DNA of 64,000 bases from Euborellia annulipes. Lineage: Eukaryota; Arthropoda; Insecta; Dermaptera; Anisolabididae. The stretch spans positions 1 through 64,000 of the forward strand of contig JAKCPI010016545.1 in NCBI GenBank assembly GCA_023213315.1, given 5' to 3'. The notes under the pieces were generated by a model. That model was not told the origin of the DNA. It did no database searches and worked only from the letters and a program-made list of their open reading frames with translations. Position 1 is the stretch's first letter, and each line of letters starts with the position of its first letter. Positions 21,661 to 33,064 of this stretch are shown piece by piece. Made by a program: the position numbers and the translations under genes.

Positions 21661-22426
21661 AAAGAGTTGGTCGTCCATTTTGGCATCTTCTCTGATCTGT
21701 CACTTTATGAACACGTTCTGTTTATGCTTTTGGCGGTCAAAGTCGGTCAAAGTTTGCCAATCACTATGTCTAATAAGTGCATTTTACAGGTAAATTTAAT
21801 TAATTCTCTTGGTAATTGATCTATTTCGCATGATTTTATTATGTAATATTTATTTCTAACAAATTAAATCATTATATGTGTTTGTCAGTTAGCCCAGCTG
21901 TTTTAACCTTTAATCTCTTTTCATACTTCTCATTTATTTATTTTCTTTTATAAACCCTTGGTTATATTTTATTAATTATTTTAATTTTTCTAATTATTTT
22001 CTTAAATGTGAGTGAATTATTTAAATATAGTCTTGTGTTCCTATAAATCAGACTGATAGATCTTTCAAATTACAGCTAACAAAATTTTAATATAACTCAA
22101 TTAACACTCAAATCATTAATTAACCTTTCTAATTAAATGTGATTTAAATTTCTAGTATGTTTTATTAATTTATAGTAAGTTTTATTGTGCATGCAGTTGA
22201 AAACCTAAATGTTTTTTCCTTTTTATTTGATAGTAATTAAAAAATAAATTTCCAAATATTTTTGATTTTAATTTGGATCAGATAATATTAAATATATAAA
22301 ATAATATATTTAAAATAAAAGATTATTTTCTAATTTGAAAAAGAAGAGAATGGATTTATCAAAATCATTTATCAATTTATACCAATGTCAGTTTGATCCA
22401 ATATACATGTATATATAAAGTGAGAA

Positions 22427-22486
22427 GGTGATCTGGCTAATCTTTACTATAAGGCTAGCATCTTATAGTAAAGATTAACCGGTGAT
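22427..22486. repeat. Short perfect hairpin
   Basis: TAATCTTTACTATAAG is inverted as CTTATAGTAAAGATTA across a 13-nt loop. It may be a tiny foldback; it sits in intron 1 of the putative transcript. Confidence 0.6.
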
Positions 22487-23714
22487 CTAATTAAAAGATG
22501 GTTTCATTCCTTCTGATTACAAATATAAATATAATTTATTTTTAATTGATTTTGATAAATTCATTTCTTATCTTTCCTATTAGAAAAATCATCTTTTTAT
22601 TAATTTTTTTAAAATCATCTCTTACATTTACATTCGATATCCATTATTTTAAACATGAAAATTTGTCTGGTGAAAAGGCAAAAGCTATTTGAAATTTTTA
22701 TTTTTTATCAAATAAAAGGGAATGTGGGAATAAGGGACTAGAATTAATAATATAACTATATTTAATTAAACTTTAAATAATACAAGATAAAACATATTAA
22801 CTCAATCACATTAAAATAACACATAATGGGATCTCAAATCAACATGTCACACTCTTTTTGATCAACTTCTCTATGAAATTTTTTTTGTTATGAACAAACC
22901 AAGAAAAACACTTTAAATCCCCAAATTGGGAGGCTAAAAATTTTAATTCGAGTATTTTCCTATTGGAAAGCATTGGGTATAGAGCTTTTTGTTTCAATTA
23001 TGCCAAATATTCAAAAAAATATTAACTAAATTATCTATTAAATGTGTGTATATATATACGTATGAATGGAAAATTATTTCTAATTCTCTTTTTTCTTTTT
23101 CTTTCTAGTTTTTACCTGCTGTGCTTGTCTGCTCGACTTGGTTTAGACAAAGCATCGCCTTTATTCATGCAGAGAGGGCTTGAAATGGATAACTCCAGCC
23201 CGGATTAATACAATTTCTATTTTGGTAAGTAGATATATATATATATATAGTTAGAATACATTCTTTAAGGATAAAACTATAGGTTGGAATAAAAACCTCC
23301 TTATTCATTATTTGCATAATAAAATGCATCGAAATTTGTTGACCTAAAAAGTAAAGAAAATGATCTTGATTTTATACTGAATCTAACATAATGTTGACAA
23401 TTTTTTTTTCTATGATAAGGAACTTTTTCGGGTTTTTTTCTCTTATCCATTCCATTTATTAGCCTAAAATAGATGTGATTAAGCCAATTTGATCCAGATT
23501 TCTTAAAAAATAACGAACATATAGAAGAAATATGAAAGTGACATTAATCTATAAGAAAGGTATTATACCTTCCCATTTCGTATTTTTTTTCTTTCTCGTT
23601 AATCTTAAAAATCTTGTACAGTGTTTTATCAACATTTCCAATTATCCTAATTTTTATAGATGTTTAATATACATTTGATACTATACTTTACTAAAAAATC
23701 CTATAGCCCATCGA

Positions 23715-23880
23715 AGGGAATGAATATTGATAAGTATAATTTAATTCTAACACGTAAAAGTGTATTAATTAGGAATTCCTATAACATGAATGATCCTATA
23801 GCCCCTTTGAGTGGTTATAGAATTTCCTGGTTAATACCTTTTTTTCGTGTTAGATTGAATTATACTTATCACTATCTTGA
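23715..23880. repeat. Foldback with 26-bp arms
   Basis: GATAAGTATAATTTAATTCT followed by AACACG is inverted at 23848-23873 (CGTGTTAGATTGAATTATAC...). Between them, CCTATAGCCC and related phrases repeat. No coding support for the ORFs that cross it. Confidence 0.6.
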
Positions 23881-24025
23881 CTTGCCTCTCTGGACAAGTT
23901 ACAGCAGGTCGTAGGTGGCTCAGCCTTCCTGCCTTGGGGTTGTATGAGCATTTAGTAGTGAGTGTGTCGCCGAAGAGAGAGGTTGAATCCACGTTGGATT
24001 TTCTCTCATAGGCTTTATACATTTA

Positions 24026-25131
24026 TGCCCAATCGCACCGCACAATTTAAGTATGACTTAAAATTAAGTATCAACAACCTGGCAACGTTGTAAATTTTAG
24101 TGATATTCTGGTGATTTATTTTTAATTTAATAATTTTTTCTTTTTAATAATCATAAACTAAATTAAATACATATTGTTTATAAATATTAATTTCAGAAAA
24201 ATGAGAAAATCAGAAACAAAATATTAATTTTCATGATTTTTGATTAATTAATAGCAATTTTATATATAGGCTACTATATATAAATATTAATAACGATCTG
24301 TCACTTTATAACAGTGTTTTTCAATCTGTGGGTCGGGGCCTCTAGGGGGTGGCGAAGCCCTACACGAAGGGTAGGCGGCAAAAGGAAAAAGGCAAAGTTC
24401 TACACGATAATAAAAACACAATTTCATGGAGAAGGGAAATAGGTACGAAAATAGAGAAAATCATATAACTTACATAGTCTTTTGATTTACAAACTTTTTG
24501 TCGGTCTATGAACCAAGAGAATCGCCAGAATTTTTCAACCTGTAAATTCAAAAAGATTGAAAAGCACAGCTCTACTAATATAAGACTGGAAAATTTCGTT
24601 TCAAAATTCCAACGGGAAGTTGGTCAGAGCGTGACAGACGGATGGACCGACAGGCCCTCCTCTAATATAATATAGATCATCCTCGAAAATATAGTTCATA
24701 TTGTTCATGTTTTTTATAAGAAAAATCTAAATCGAATCCAAAAATTGTATTATTATTAGTTAATTAATATTATATTATCAATATTGTTTTTTAGCTTAAG
24801 TCATTGCTAAGCCCCCGAAATCGAGGGCTTAAATATTTGGGGGTTAAGTATGAAATTTAACAAACTTTCATTGTCATCCGTTGCTAACCACGCTCGTTGC
24901 TAAGATAACACGTTCTCTGATTGAAAATAAAATAATGTTTCAAGACCCAAATGGCGTGAATAAAGATGCCAGGACCCCCAATATATATTTATTAATAAAT
25001 AACAGTATCGTTTAAGTCTTATAATATTAAATCACAAATAAATCAGCAGAATATCACTAAAATTTACAACGTTGCCATGTTGCTGATACTTTATTTTAAG
25101 TTATACTTAAATTGTGCGGTGCGATTGGGCA
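24026..25131. mobile_element. 1.1-kb element with about 100-bp TIRs
   Basis: The left end GCCCAATCGCACCGCACAAT runs inward for about 100 bp and is matched in reverse complement up to ATTGTGCGGTGCGATTGGGC at 25109-25131. The TIRs include CAACGTTGTAAATTTTAGTG. Long TIRs suggest a Mutator-like or similar non-autonomous element, but the target duplication is unclear and no transposase is present. A hAT MITE (24309-24570) is nested in it. Confidence 0.7.
24312..24569. repeat. hAT-type MITE
   Basis: CAGTGTTTTTCAATCTGTGG is partly inverted at the right as AGATTGAAAAGCACAG. The CAGTG start and GTGGGTCGGGGCC context are typical of hAT. The 8-bp flanks CTTTATAA and CTCTACTA agree only in part. Confidence 0.55.
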
Positions 25132-25518
25132 TTAGTGTTATCAGAGCCAGTGAGTAGTGCAGTTGGCGTCGGTTGGGCTCCTCCTAAAAAAGTCAATTTC
25201 TCTTAAACTACGAGCCCGATTTAGGTAAATTTCTTCCCAATTCATATTCTAGTATTGTTTTAATTATTCATAATATAATTTAAGAATATTTTTACTTTTG
25301 ATCAATAAATTAGCGATTCGTCTCAAGATTCTGGATTGGGTGGCGGGGGAATTAAAGTAATTTTGTTCCATTTAAGTGAGAGAAGGTTTGATTTTTAAAA
25401 ATTCACATTCTAAGAGATATTTCATAACTTATTAATTTGAAAATACACACTTTACATAAATAAATTGTATATTAATAATGGCTATCAAGTAATATGGCAG
25501 GATTTAATTCAATATAAT

Positions 25519-25750
25519 CTCCGACGTTTCGGATGCTCAAACACACACTTCCACAGGGCAGAGCACTTGTTTTGTTATTTTTTTAAAATAAATATCTGAC
25601 CATCTATTATTTATTTCTAAATATTTTTCGAGATCTATTATTTGAATAAGATAATCGTATTCAAAATACCTCGATTCGGACTTTAACTGAGTCATAGATA
25701 TATTTAACAAGACATGTGAGTGTTCTTTATTGATAACCAAGCGGCGCATA
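25519..25750 (-). repeat. SINE tail fragment with eroded hammerhead-like motif
   Basis: Minus strand 25559-25519 carries CATCCGAAACGTCGGAG, the 3' half of a hammerhead-like motif, without an intact CUGANGA box. The rest (25597-25750) matches the 3' flank shared with the palindromic SINE at 26710-26975 (TTAAATATATCTATGACT, CTTATTCAAATA...GATCTCGAAAAATATTT). Confidence 0.45.
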
Positions 25751-25863
25751 AGTGGAAATTTTTTTTTTTTTTTAAGTTTTTCACGTTTTCGTTACGAGTT
25801 AGTAACTTGCGCGACTAACTGCATATAAGGGGGAAGTGAGTTTTATTGGTGCAGGTCGAGGGT

Positions 25864-25992
25864 CCGGTGGCCTGGTGCAATGGATAGCACGCCTATGCCC
25901 CGGAAAGGCGGAGATCCTGGGTTCGATTCCGGGGGCCATGGGATGTTTGGCCTCATCAATAAAGAACACTCACATGTCTTGTTAAATATTAT
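25864..25992 (+). mobile_element. tRNA-Arg-like SINE
   Basis: Box A region GTGGCCTGGTGCAATGGATA and box B GGTTCGATTCC are spaced as in a tRNA gene. The head ends GGGGGCCATGGGATG and continues into a non-tRNA body (GTTTGGCCTCATCAATAAAG, ACACTCACATGTCTTG) shared with 25700-25750, 26710-26875 and 30928-31040. The anticodon arm does not fold well and copies are diverged, so it is a SINE and not a functional tRNA. Confidence 0.75.
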
Positions 25993-26235
25993 TTATTTAT
26001 TTAGTAGGGCGTTTCGGTCCTCGAATAGACCATCAACAAACTGTTTCAATGTTAATTCTCTCCATTATAAAGTATTATTTCTTGTTAAGTGTTCAGTTGA
26101 AAAAAATAAAGCATAGCTGGGTCTATAAATTTGACCTAATAAACAAAAATCTGGAATAATTAATTCTGGCATTAAAAACTTTCGGCTACTTAAAAATAAC
26201 GTTGAACTATGATTTTATTTTTATTTCAAAACGTT

Positions 26236-26400
26236 TGAGAATTTTTACTTTCTCTTACCTATTTATGTTAATATATACATTTTGAGAGAAAGTCAAAAAT
26301 TCGATGTCGAAATTTTGATGGAAATACCCGTTTTGAGACCCCCTGAGTTCAAAAAATCTGGCGTCATTGGTCGCACAGCACACCCCAACTTTCTCTTCGA
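26236..26400. repeat. Copy of the CTTTCTCT/ACATCGAA repeat family
   Basis: TTTTACTTTCTCTTACC, a TA-rich loop, GAGAGAAAGTC, ATTCGATGTCGAAATTTTGA, GTTTTGAGACCCCCTGAG and GGTCGCACAGCACACC. This is the reverse orientation of the copy at 46970-47665. Confidence 0.65.
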
Positions 26401-26620
26401 AAGTTCCGGTTTGACCGGGACAGTCTCGGTTTTCAGACAAAGTCCCGGCGTCCCGGCCGTTCTACTTCACGTCCCGGAAAAAATTAAATTTGATTATAGA
26501 TGACCAATAAAGTCTAAAAATAATTAACTGTGATTAACTTTTTCATTGTTAAACCAGTTGAACCTTAACCGCACCGAACTTGGCAAAGTCGGGACCCCTG
26601 CAAGTTGTTATAAATTATAT
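26400..26620. repeat. Probable hAT-like relic
   Basis: CCGGGACAGTCTCGG and GTCCCGGCGTCCCGGCCG at the left and AAAGTCGGGACCCCTGCAAG at the right resemble hAT ends of the CAGGGGTCCCG type. Boundaries and TSD could not be fixed. Confidence 0.4.
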
Positions 26621-26707
26621 TCGAATTCCCAACCGAGAATTTCTTAAGTTGCCTTAATATTTGTTTTAAATATGGGCCTAGTTGTTGAATAAATAAAACA
26701 ACCAACG

Positions 26708-26975
26708 TTTATAGATTATTTAACAAGACTGTGAGTGTTTTTTATTGGTGAGGCCAAACATCCCATGGCCCTCGGGAATCGATCCCAGAAAGGCGGAGAT
26801 CCTGGGTTCGATTCCCGGGGGCCATGGGATGTTTGGCCTCACCAATAAAAAACACTCACAGTCTTGTTAAATATATCTATGACTTGTTTAGTCCGAATTG
26901 GGGTATTTTGAATACTATTATCTTATTCAAATATATAGATCTCGAAAAATATTTAGTTTATAGATTAGTTGCCAC
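26708..26975. mobile_element. Palindromic double SINE
   Basis: AACAAGACTGTGAGTGTTTT...GGTGAGGCCAAACATCCCATGG runs into its own reverse complement (CCATGGGATGTTTGGCCTCA...ACAGTCTTGTT), with the tRNA-like head AAGGCGGAGATCCTGGGTTCGATTCC in the middle. It looks like two head-to-head copies of the SINE at 25864, truncated at the junction. Confidence 0.75.
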
Positions 26976-27920
26976 CTTCATATTTCTTCTATATTTTCGT
27001 TATTTTTATAGAAATCTGGATCAAATTGGCTTTGCCACCTCTATTTTAGGGTAATAAAAAGAATGGAGTGAGAAAAAAACGCGAAAAAATTCCTTATCAT
27101 AGAAAAAAAATTGTCGACATAATCTTCAATCAGATTTTTTTAGTACATGCGATATTACTATTCTAATTGTTATTGTTATGAGAGTTTAATTCTGTATACA
27201 AGTTTCACTGTCGCTCTTTTTGATGATATCAAAAGGTTTCTTCATTCGTGAGGTTTATTTATTATGCATCTAATAACAGGGGCATATATATTTATATATT
27301 TTTTTTGGGGGGGGCGAACTCATATTTTTAAAGATCCCTCACCCCCCTGGGGCACACACAGGGAAGGGCCCGTGGAGATAAATACCTGAAACTCCTTTAA
27401 ACTTCATCACCAATGTATTTTCACTAGATTGTTAGAACTCTAAGGAATAGATTCTTAAACAATTTCTCTTTTGCAGGTTCGTGCTTCTCCAGTGCTCAGT
27501 GTTCAGTATTCTTTTTTAAGTGCTCAGTGTTAAGTATTCTTTTATAAGTGCCTCAGTGTTGTGTTCAACGTTCAACTGGATCAGCTCTACGAGTGAAGGG
27601 AGTTTCGACGCATCAGCTCTACGAGTGCCAGGCAAGGAGCTTCGAGCGACCGTCAACCCCTCAGGAGGTGAATATTTTATTTTCTAAACACATACATAAA
27701 TCCTATAAATGATCTGATTCTAATTTCTTTGTTTTTCTTTTTTGTTACAGATCTCTGAGGGTCAACAGAACAAAGGTATTAAGCATGGTGCAAGAATATT
27801 AAAGGGGCTAGATTAGATTAGCTTTTTTAGGATGTTCTTTTTTTCAGCTGACCCCAAATAGGATTAGCATTTTTTTAATATATAAAAGTAATTTTTAAAA
27901 TAAAGTCATTTTCATTTTAA

Positions 27921-28944
27921 TTAATTTGCATTTAAATATTTTAAATTTTAATTCAATTCAATTTGTTTTTATTCATTTAAATTATTTGATTCCATAAATT
28001 TAACTTATTTTTTTCAAATTGATATAAATTTTTCTAAATTTTAATAAAAATTAGATTATAATTCCTCCATTCACCTGCATCACTCAAGAGAGAGAGAAAG
28101 GGCCTCTCCCGCCGCTGGATTTCTTCAATACCTTGGTACCCAAGGCTTAAGGTGTGTTTGTTAAACGAATACAAATCTAATTGTATTCACTTTTCGATAT
28201 TTAAAAAGAAAATTTATTTTCATACTTTAAATGTAGTTTAAAGATTTAAATCTAGAGGGGTGGAGGGTGCACCATGCCAACGAGAGGGATTTTGGGTGTG
28301 TTTTTTGAACCTGTAGCTAATAGTGGAGAAACCAACGTGAATACTTTCATTTTATGCCTCTGTTGGATAGTTGTTGTTATTAGCTTCAGGTGCCTTACTC
28401 TAATCTCTTAGCTCGTTCGTTTTGTTAGGATGCCTTGATTTGTTTCTTTAATTTAGGATCCATACGGAGAGCTAAAATGAAAGATATTCTCGTTGATTAT
28501 TGAAAGATCGAAGCCCAGGTTCCAAGTGTTTTTGTGTTTTGCGAAAAGACGCCTTTTGTTGGCGCATTCGTGAGTCTGATGTTTTTGTATCTTTGAGGGT
28601 GGGTCTGAGGTGGCTCTATGAGTAAATCGAGTCAGGGAAGGGTTGCAGTTTCTCCAGGAATAGCCTGGAGGTTCCAAATTGCAATCCTTGAGGCTAGGAA
28701 CCCGAGGGCTCCACCGATCTGATGGTGGAGACGGGGTTACAAATACTCTCCCTATTGTCTTCGTATTTTGTGTTAGGCTAGGTAGGATCTCTTCCACTTT
28801 AGCCCCCGGACTCGTTTGCTCGTAATCCAAAAAATCACACTCATTCTCACTGATATGATTTCCTCAGACTCAGACTTTACGGTAAATATATATATATATT
28901 CATCAAATATATATATATATTCCTTTTTTTTATTATTTTCATTT
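27921..28944. other. Unidentified region with near-normal GC, no gene assigned
   Basis: From 28080 to 28840 the composition is clearly less AT-rich. A plus frame at 28275-28394 (MPTRGILGVFFEP...) and a 125-codon minus frame at 28453-28830 are open. Neither resembles a family I know, and frames are interrupted on both sides. A retroelement relic is the likeliest reading. Confidence 0.35.
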
Positions 28945-30030
28945 ACTAGATACACTTTTTGTTGTAGTAAATGAAAATAACTTTTTTTGGTGTTTATTTT
29001 TTATTTAGTGTTTATGTGAGCATGAAAAAGTGAGAGAAGAGAAAAAAATTCAATATTTTTTGAGAAATTAAAGGTAAACATAAATAAATTAGAATACTAA
29101 TTCAAAATTCTTATAAATTAACTCATTAGAATTAAGACTAATACAAATTTTTTTTTTTAGGTCACGGATTAATAGCACAATTGATTCATTTAAATATTTT
29201 CCATAAATAAATAATGATTGTCCGAAAACCAAAAGAGAGATGAGTGAAAATGTAACGTGCTTAGTTACATACACCTTCAACAAAGTGATTTTTGAAGACC
29301 TTGGAGCCTTCCTTTAACTCTATTGAATTTTGGAGTTTAGGCTTTCACGGTTGTTATCATTAATAAAAGAATTTGATTTTCATTTTCGGTTTAACTGTGG
29401 TTTAGCCGAAACTTTTACAAATAAACCACAATTAAACCGAAAATCAAATTCTTTTATTAATCTTAACTCAATTTCTTTTTTATTATTTTCATTTACTACA
29501 TACACTTTTTGTAGTAAAAGAAAAAAACTTTTTTGTTTAGTGTTTATGTGACCGTGAAGAAGTGAGAAAAGAAAAAAAAATTTCAATATTTTTTGGGAAA
29601 TTAAAGGTAAACAAATAAATTAAAACTCTAATTCAAAATTCTTATAAATTAACTCGTTAGAATTAAGACTAAAACATTTTTTTTTTTTAGGTTCACGAAT
29701 TAAAACATGTTTTATAGAAATTTTTTTTTCAAGGATTATAACATGTTTATCAAATAACACATTTGACTCATTTAAATATTTTCCATAAATAAATAATTAT
29801 TGCCTGAAAATAAAAAGAGAAATGAGAGATGTGATGTGTTTAGATACATACACCTTCAACAGTGATTTTTGAAGACCTCCTATTCTTTAATGGAATAATC
29901 GCTTTAGAAGCAAAATTACAGGAGCAAATGCTGCAAGGTAATTTTTTAAATAATTATATAATTAATATATCTCTAAATCATTAAAATGTTTTTTTTTCAG
30001 ATGGATGATATTCTGATTAATGTAATACTA
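28945..30030 (+). repeat. Tandem segmental duplication with exon-like blocks (copies 1 and 2)
   Basis: The block 28945-29310 is repeated at 29475-29880 in the same order: CACTTTTTGTTGTAGTAAA, GTGTTTATGTGA, AATTAAAGGTAAACA, TTTTTTTTTTAGGT, TTTAAATATTTTCCATAAAT, TACATACACCTTCAACA. A third copy is at 31388-31700. Copies share a frame reading CLVTYTFNKVIFEDLGA and a later GT-AG pair (CTGCAAG/GTAATT ... TTTTCAG/ATGGATGATATT). Stops differ between copies, so they are probably pseudogene fragments of one duplicated gene I cannot identify. Confidence 0.6.
29355..29463. repeat. MITE with 30-bp arms between the duplicated blocks
   Basis: TTAATAAAAGAATTTGATTT followed by TCGGTTTAACTGTGGTTTA is inverted across a 15-bp core (AAACCACAATTAAACCGAA, AAATCAAATTCTTTTATTAA). 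Confidence 0.75.
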
Positions 30031-30636
30031 TCGTATATAAGAAATAACAGTAAAAGGTGGGAAAATTGTCAATTTCCTAGAAATTTCTATGAACACATCT
30101 CTAAGCAAAACAATAATCATAACCGACCCATTATTGAACCCCAAAAAAAATATTTTAACTTCTCAATATATATATATATATATCTTTATTCCATCCCTGA
30201 CTAATCTCTATAAAAAGCAAGTAATTTCAATAATATTGATATAATCTAGAGGCAGAATGAATAATAAAATAATGTTGAATAGGAAAAGTATCTCATGAAA
30301 ACCAAATTCAGAAAGAAGAGATTACTTCCGCAGGTTAAAAAAGAATTCTCAAAAATATTTATTTCATATTTCAACATGCAATAAGGAATGATGAATGATA
30401 ATTTTCATGAAGAAAGACGTTTGGTATGTAATCACTTAAATTTGTCTATAAAAATAATATTTATAATAATCTTTTCTATTATTTCGTTTTTTACAGGTAT
30501 ATTATTAATTGTTATGCTTAAATACTACATATAGGCCTAAAATATATTATTCAAAATGGGCATATCCAACAGGAGGAAACTTCCAATTAATGGATAACAC
30601 TAGAAACAAAAAATAATTAACATTCAGTCTTAGTCA

Positions 30637-30858
30637 ACTAATTCAAAAAACAAAAAATATAAGAAAAATAAAAATTTTATCAAGAATAAAAAGAACAATT
30701 CTCTTCATTCCTTTCTTAAAAACATCCAAGGAGCAACAGAAGATCCTGAACACGTAGATTATTATAATTTATTCACTGATTTTATCGAAGAGAAAGAAAA
30801 AATGAGACACTGGTGCCATTATGTTAACAGCTCATTAGTTCTTTTGAAACTCGAATAA
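30637..30858 (+). other. Unidentified open frame, possible exon
   Basis: A 73-codon frame without ATG ends in TAA at about 30858. Its second half (GATEDPEHVDYYNLFTDF, EEKEKMRHWCHYVN) has a protein-like mix of acidic and aromatic residues, unlike the A/T-driven translations around it. No family recognised. It may be an exon of the duplicated gene whose pieces lie at 28.9-31.7 kb. Confidence 0.35.
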
Positions 30859-30927
30859 CCCGGACTTTGAGCATCGACATAATTATTTAATATTTTATAC
30901 ATATAGACCGAGTCAAAATAATTTAAT

Positions 30928-31375
30928 AAATATGTGAGTATGTTTATTTGTTGCTGGGCCAAACCTACCATGGCTCCCTAAAATGGAACCCAGAATCTCC
31001 AGTTATTCCGAAACATCGGAGGGCGTCAGACAGTTCGAGGGACCGGCCTCTTCCCAGTCGATTCAAATCATTAAGAAGTGCGGACCTCGCACCGCGGGAT
31101 GAAAAGACAAGGAGAGATAGAATTAATTTTGAAAGTTATTTTATGCCCCTACCTTGACGTGGTGAGGGAGCTTAACGGACGGCAGGCGGAACAAAATGGG
31201 CACTTGCAAACCAAGGTGGAACAGCATACGCCGCCGAAGCTTGCCTGACTAAGGGGAAGCTTAGTTGTAGTATGCGAACTCATACCAGGCGACCACCAAT
31301 TTCATTTAGCCTTCTTGTGGCATGCCGGGCTCTGCTGAACCGATATTTCACTAGCTACTTCTGGGAACAGTAACG
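30928..31375. mobile_element. Diverged SINE (minus) and LINE-5'UTR-like sequence
   Basis: 30928-31040 is a diverged reverse-complement copy of the SINE family (GGGCCAAACCTACCATGGCT, CCCAGAATCTCC, CATCGGAGGGCG). At 31146-31175 CCCCTACCTTGACGTGGTGAGGGAGCTT resembles the conserved opening of several invertebrate LINE 5' UTRs. No reverse transcriptase frame follows. Confidence 0.45.
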
Positions 31376-31387
31376 GGTTCTATTCTA

Positions 31388-31740
31388 AGGACAAATTCCA
31401 TAAAAAAATAATTATTGGCGGAAAACTAAAAGAGAGATGAAGGAAAATGTAATGTGCTTGGTTACATACACATTCAACAAAGTGATTTTTGAAGATCTTG
31501 GAGCCTCCTATTCTGAAATGGAATAATATTATCGTTTTAGAAACAAAATTACTGGAGCAAATGCTGAAAGGTAATTTTTTTTTAATTAATGCAAAATTAA
31601 TATATCTCACGATTAAAATTTAAATAATTAAAATGTTATTTTTTCAGATGGATGGTATTCTGAATAATGTAATACATACTCCAAAAGATCTGAATACAAG
31701 AAAAAAGGACATTTATAACCGTGAAATGTGAATGATATTA
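31388..31740 (+). repeat. Third copy of the duplicated exon-like block
   Basis: The frame reading NVMCLVTYTFNKVIFEDL and the splice-like boundaries GCTGAAAG/GTAATT and TTTTTCAG/ATGGATGG match copies 1 and 2. After the second boundary it reads MDGILNNVIH against MDDILINVIL in copy 2. In-frame stops follow, so no intact product is claimed. Confidence 0.55.
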
Positions 31741-31744
31741 ATAT

Positions 31745-32300
31745 GTAAAAATTTGGTGTGACTGGTCGCACCAAAATTTTGTATGTCGACATATTTAGTT
31801 TCCGCCAATATATTAAAATTCAAGATGGAGTAAAATTTATAAGTATGGGAAAATATTTATATTTTGTTGCCATGGACCATTTCTCCCATCTTTCCTATAA
31901 AATATAAGAGTAAAGTGGTTTTCAAAAGATTTCAAGGACAAAATGAGAATATGCATTTTAAAGAGCATCTAAAAAATAATTGATTTATGAATTTTAATAA
32001 AAATCGTTGGAGCGAATTTTGAGAAAATCGAAAAAAACTGAAAAAGTGCATTAGTACTTTTTGGCCGATTTTGTTCAAAAGCTTCATGTACATCCCAGGA
32101 GGGTACCTAACTTAAATATAAAATTTCAACCTCCTAGCTCTTTTCGTTCTTGAGATATTTTGCTCACAGACAGTCACACACACAGATAGACAGACCATGT
32201 TCCAAAATGCATTTTTTGTAATCGGGGGACCTGAAAACGTGTAGTGTAAAGTCCATCAAAATCTCGACATCGAATTATTGATATGAATCCCTATAATAGT
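31745..32300. repeat. Copy of the GTGTGACTGGTCGCAC repeat family
   Basis: GGTGTGACTGGTCGCACC, AATTTTGAGAAAATCGAAAA, TGAAAAAGTGCATTAGTACT, CTAACTTAAATATAAAATTT, CAGACAGACCATG and CATCAAAATCTCGACATCGA occur in the same order as at 46970-47640. The terminal hairpin is replaced here by the foldback that starts at 32303. Confidence 0.75.
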
Positions 32301-32302
32301 TA

Positions 32303-33064
32303 TATATGTCGTAGACAGATCGTGAAATTAGACAGTTCATGAACTGTCTAGACATTTCATGAACCGCAGCCAGATCGTGTAATGGTCAAACAGTTACATG
32401 ATCTGGCTAAAAATTTTAGACAGTTCATGAAATGCAATTGGGCCTTAGACAGATCGTGTAATGCTCGAGAATTACATGAAATGTCTAAATTTTTTAGGCA
32501 GTTCATGAACTGCCTAACAGCAGTTTTGCCGATCGTGTACTGTTTGTAATTTAATGCAATAAATCTAAAAAAAAATTTATTTTTTCGAAAATCAAAAAAA
32601 GGGCTTCTATAAGTTGTAGACATTTTAAATAACTTTAATTTTAAAAAAATTGAGGTAGATAGCTTCAAATTTGTGGCCGCTGGAATCTCCCAAAATTAGA
32701 ACCCCGAGACGCGCACCTTAACTTAAGATTTACAAAGTGAGGAAGATTTGGAAAATTTAGTAATCGATAATAATAATAATATTGAAAAAATTGACTTTTT
32801 TCGAGTCTTTATTTGCTTTACAAACAGTACACGATCGGCAAAACTGCTGTTAGGCAGTTCATGAACTGCCTAAAAAATTTAGACATTTCATGTAATTCTC
32901 GAGCATTAGACGATCTGTCTAAGGCCCAATTGCATTTCATGAACTGTCTAAAATTTTTAGCCAGATCATGAAACTGTTTGACCATTACACGATCTGGCTG
33001 CAGTTCATGAAATGTCTAGACAGTTCATGAACTGTCTAATTTCACGATCTGTCTACGACATATA
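32303..33064. repeat. Foldback with 247-bp arms built from nested palindromes
   Basis: The arms 32303-32549 and 32818-33064 are near-perfect reverse complements (TATATGTCGTAGACAGATCG outward, ACAGTACACGATCGGCAAAA inward). Within each arm a small vocabulary recurs: the 20-base palindrome AGACAGTTCATGAACTGTCT, GATCGTGTAAT, AGCCAGATCGTG, CATTTCATGAA and AGGCAGTTCATGAACTGCCT. The 268-bp core includes the right half of a different element (TTAA-type, complete at 58140-58538), ending CGAGACGCGCACCTTAA near 32719. No coding capacity. Confidence 0.85.

Larger units (their letters stand above)
23390..27130. repeat. Pair of 150-bp inverted arms bracketing 3.4 kb
   Basis: 23395-23562 (TTCTATGATAAGGAACTTTT...GATCCAGATTTC) is repeated in reverse complement at 26978-27125. 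Between the arms are SINE copies, a long-TIR element and hAT relics. The arms could be two opposite copies of one repeat or the ends of a larger element. Confidence 0.6.
21707..27920 (+). ncRNA. Putative four-exon transcript, lncRNA or 60-residue small-protein gene
   Basis: Inferred only from splice signals and composition. Exon 1 ends at 21789 (ACAG/GTAAAT). Exon 2 is 23109-23224 (TTTCTAG acceptor, TTTTG/GTAAGT donor), exon 3 is 27477-27667 (TTTTGCAG, GGAG/GTGAAT), and exon 4 starts at 27751 (TTTGTTACAG) with AATAAA at 27899-27904. Exons are GC-richer than introns. From the first ATG at 21707 a 60-codon frame crosses the first junction and stops at 23208. It has a hydrophobic middle (CLISAFYSFYLLCLSA) and a polar C-terminus, and no family recognised. 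Exon 3 contains internal repeats (GTGCTCAGTGTT, ATCAGCTCTACGAGTG). Introns are full of SINEs and foldbacks. The strand rests on the splice signals. Confidence 0.4.

Noticed and set aside
25864..25940. Functional tRNA-Arg gene
   Set aside because: Box A and B are good but the anticodon arm is disordered, and the same head with the same non-tRNA body occurs several times nearby, as expected for a SINE.
27290..27370. G-quadruplex or promoter in the G-rich patch
   Set aside because: A simple G run and C run typical of decayed hAT MITE ends here; no supporting context.
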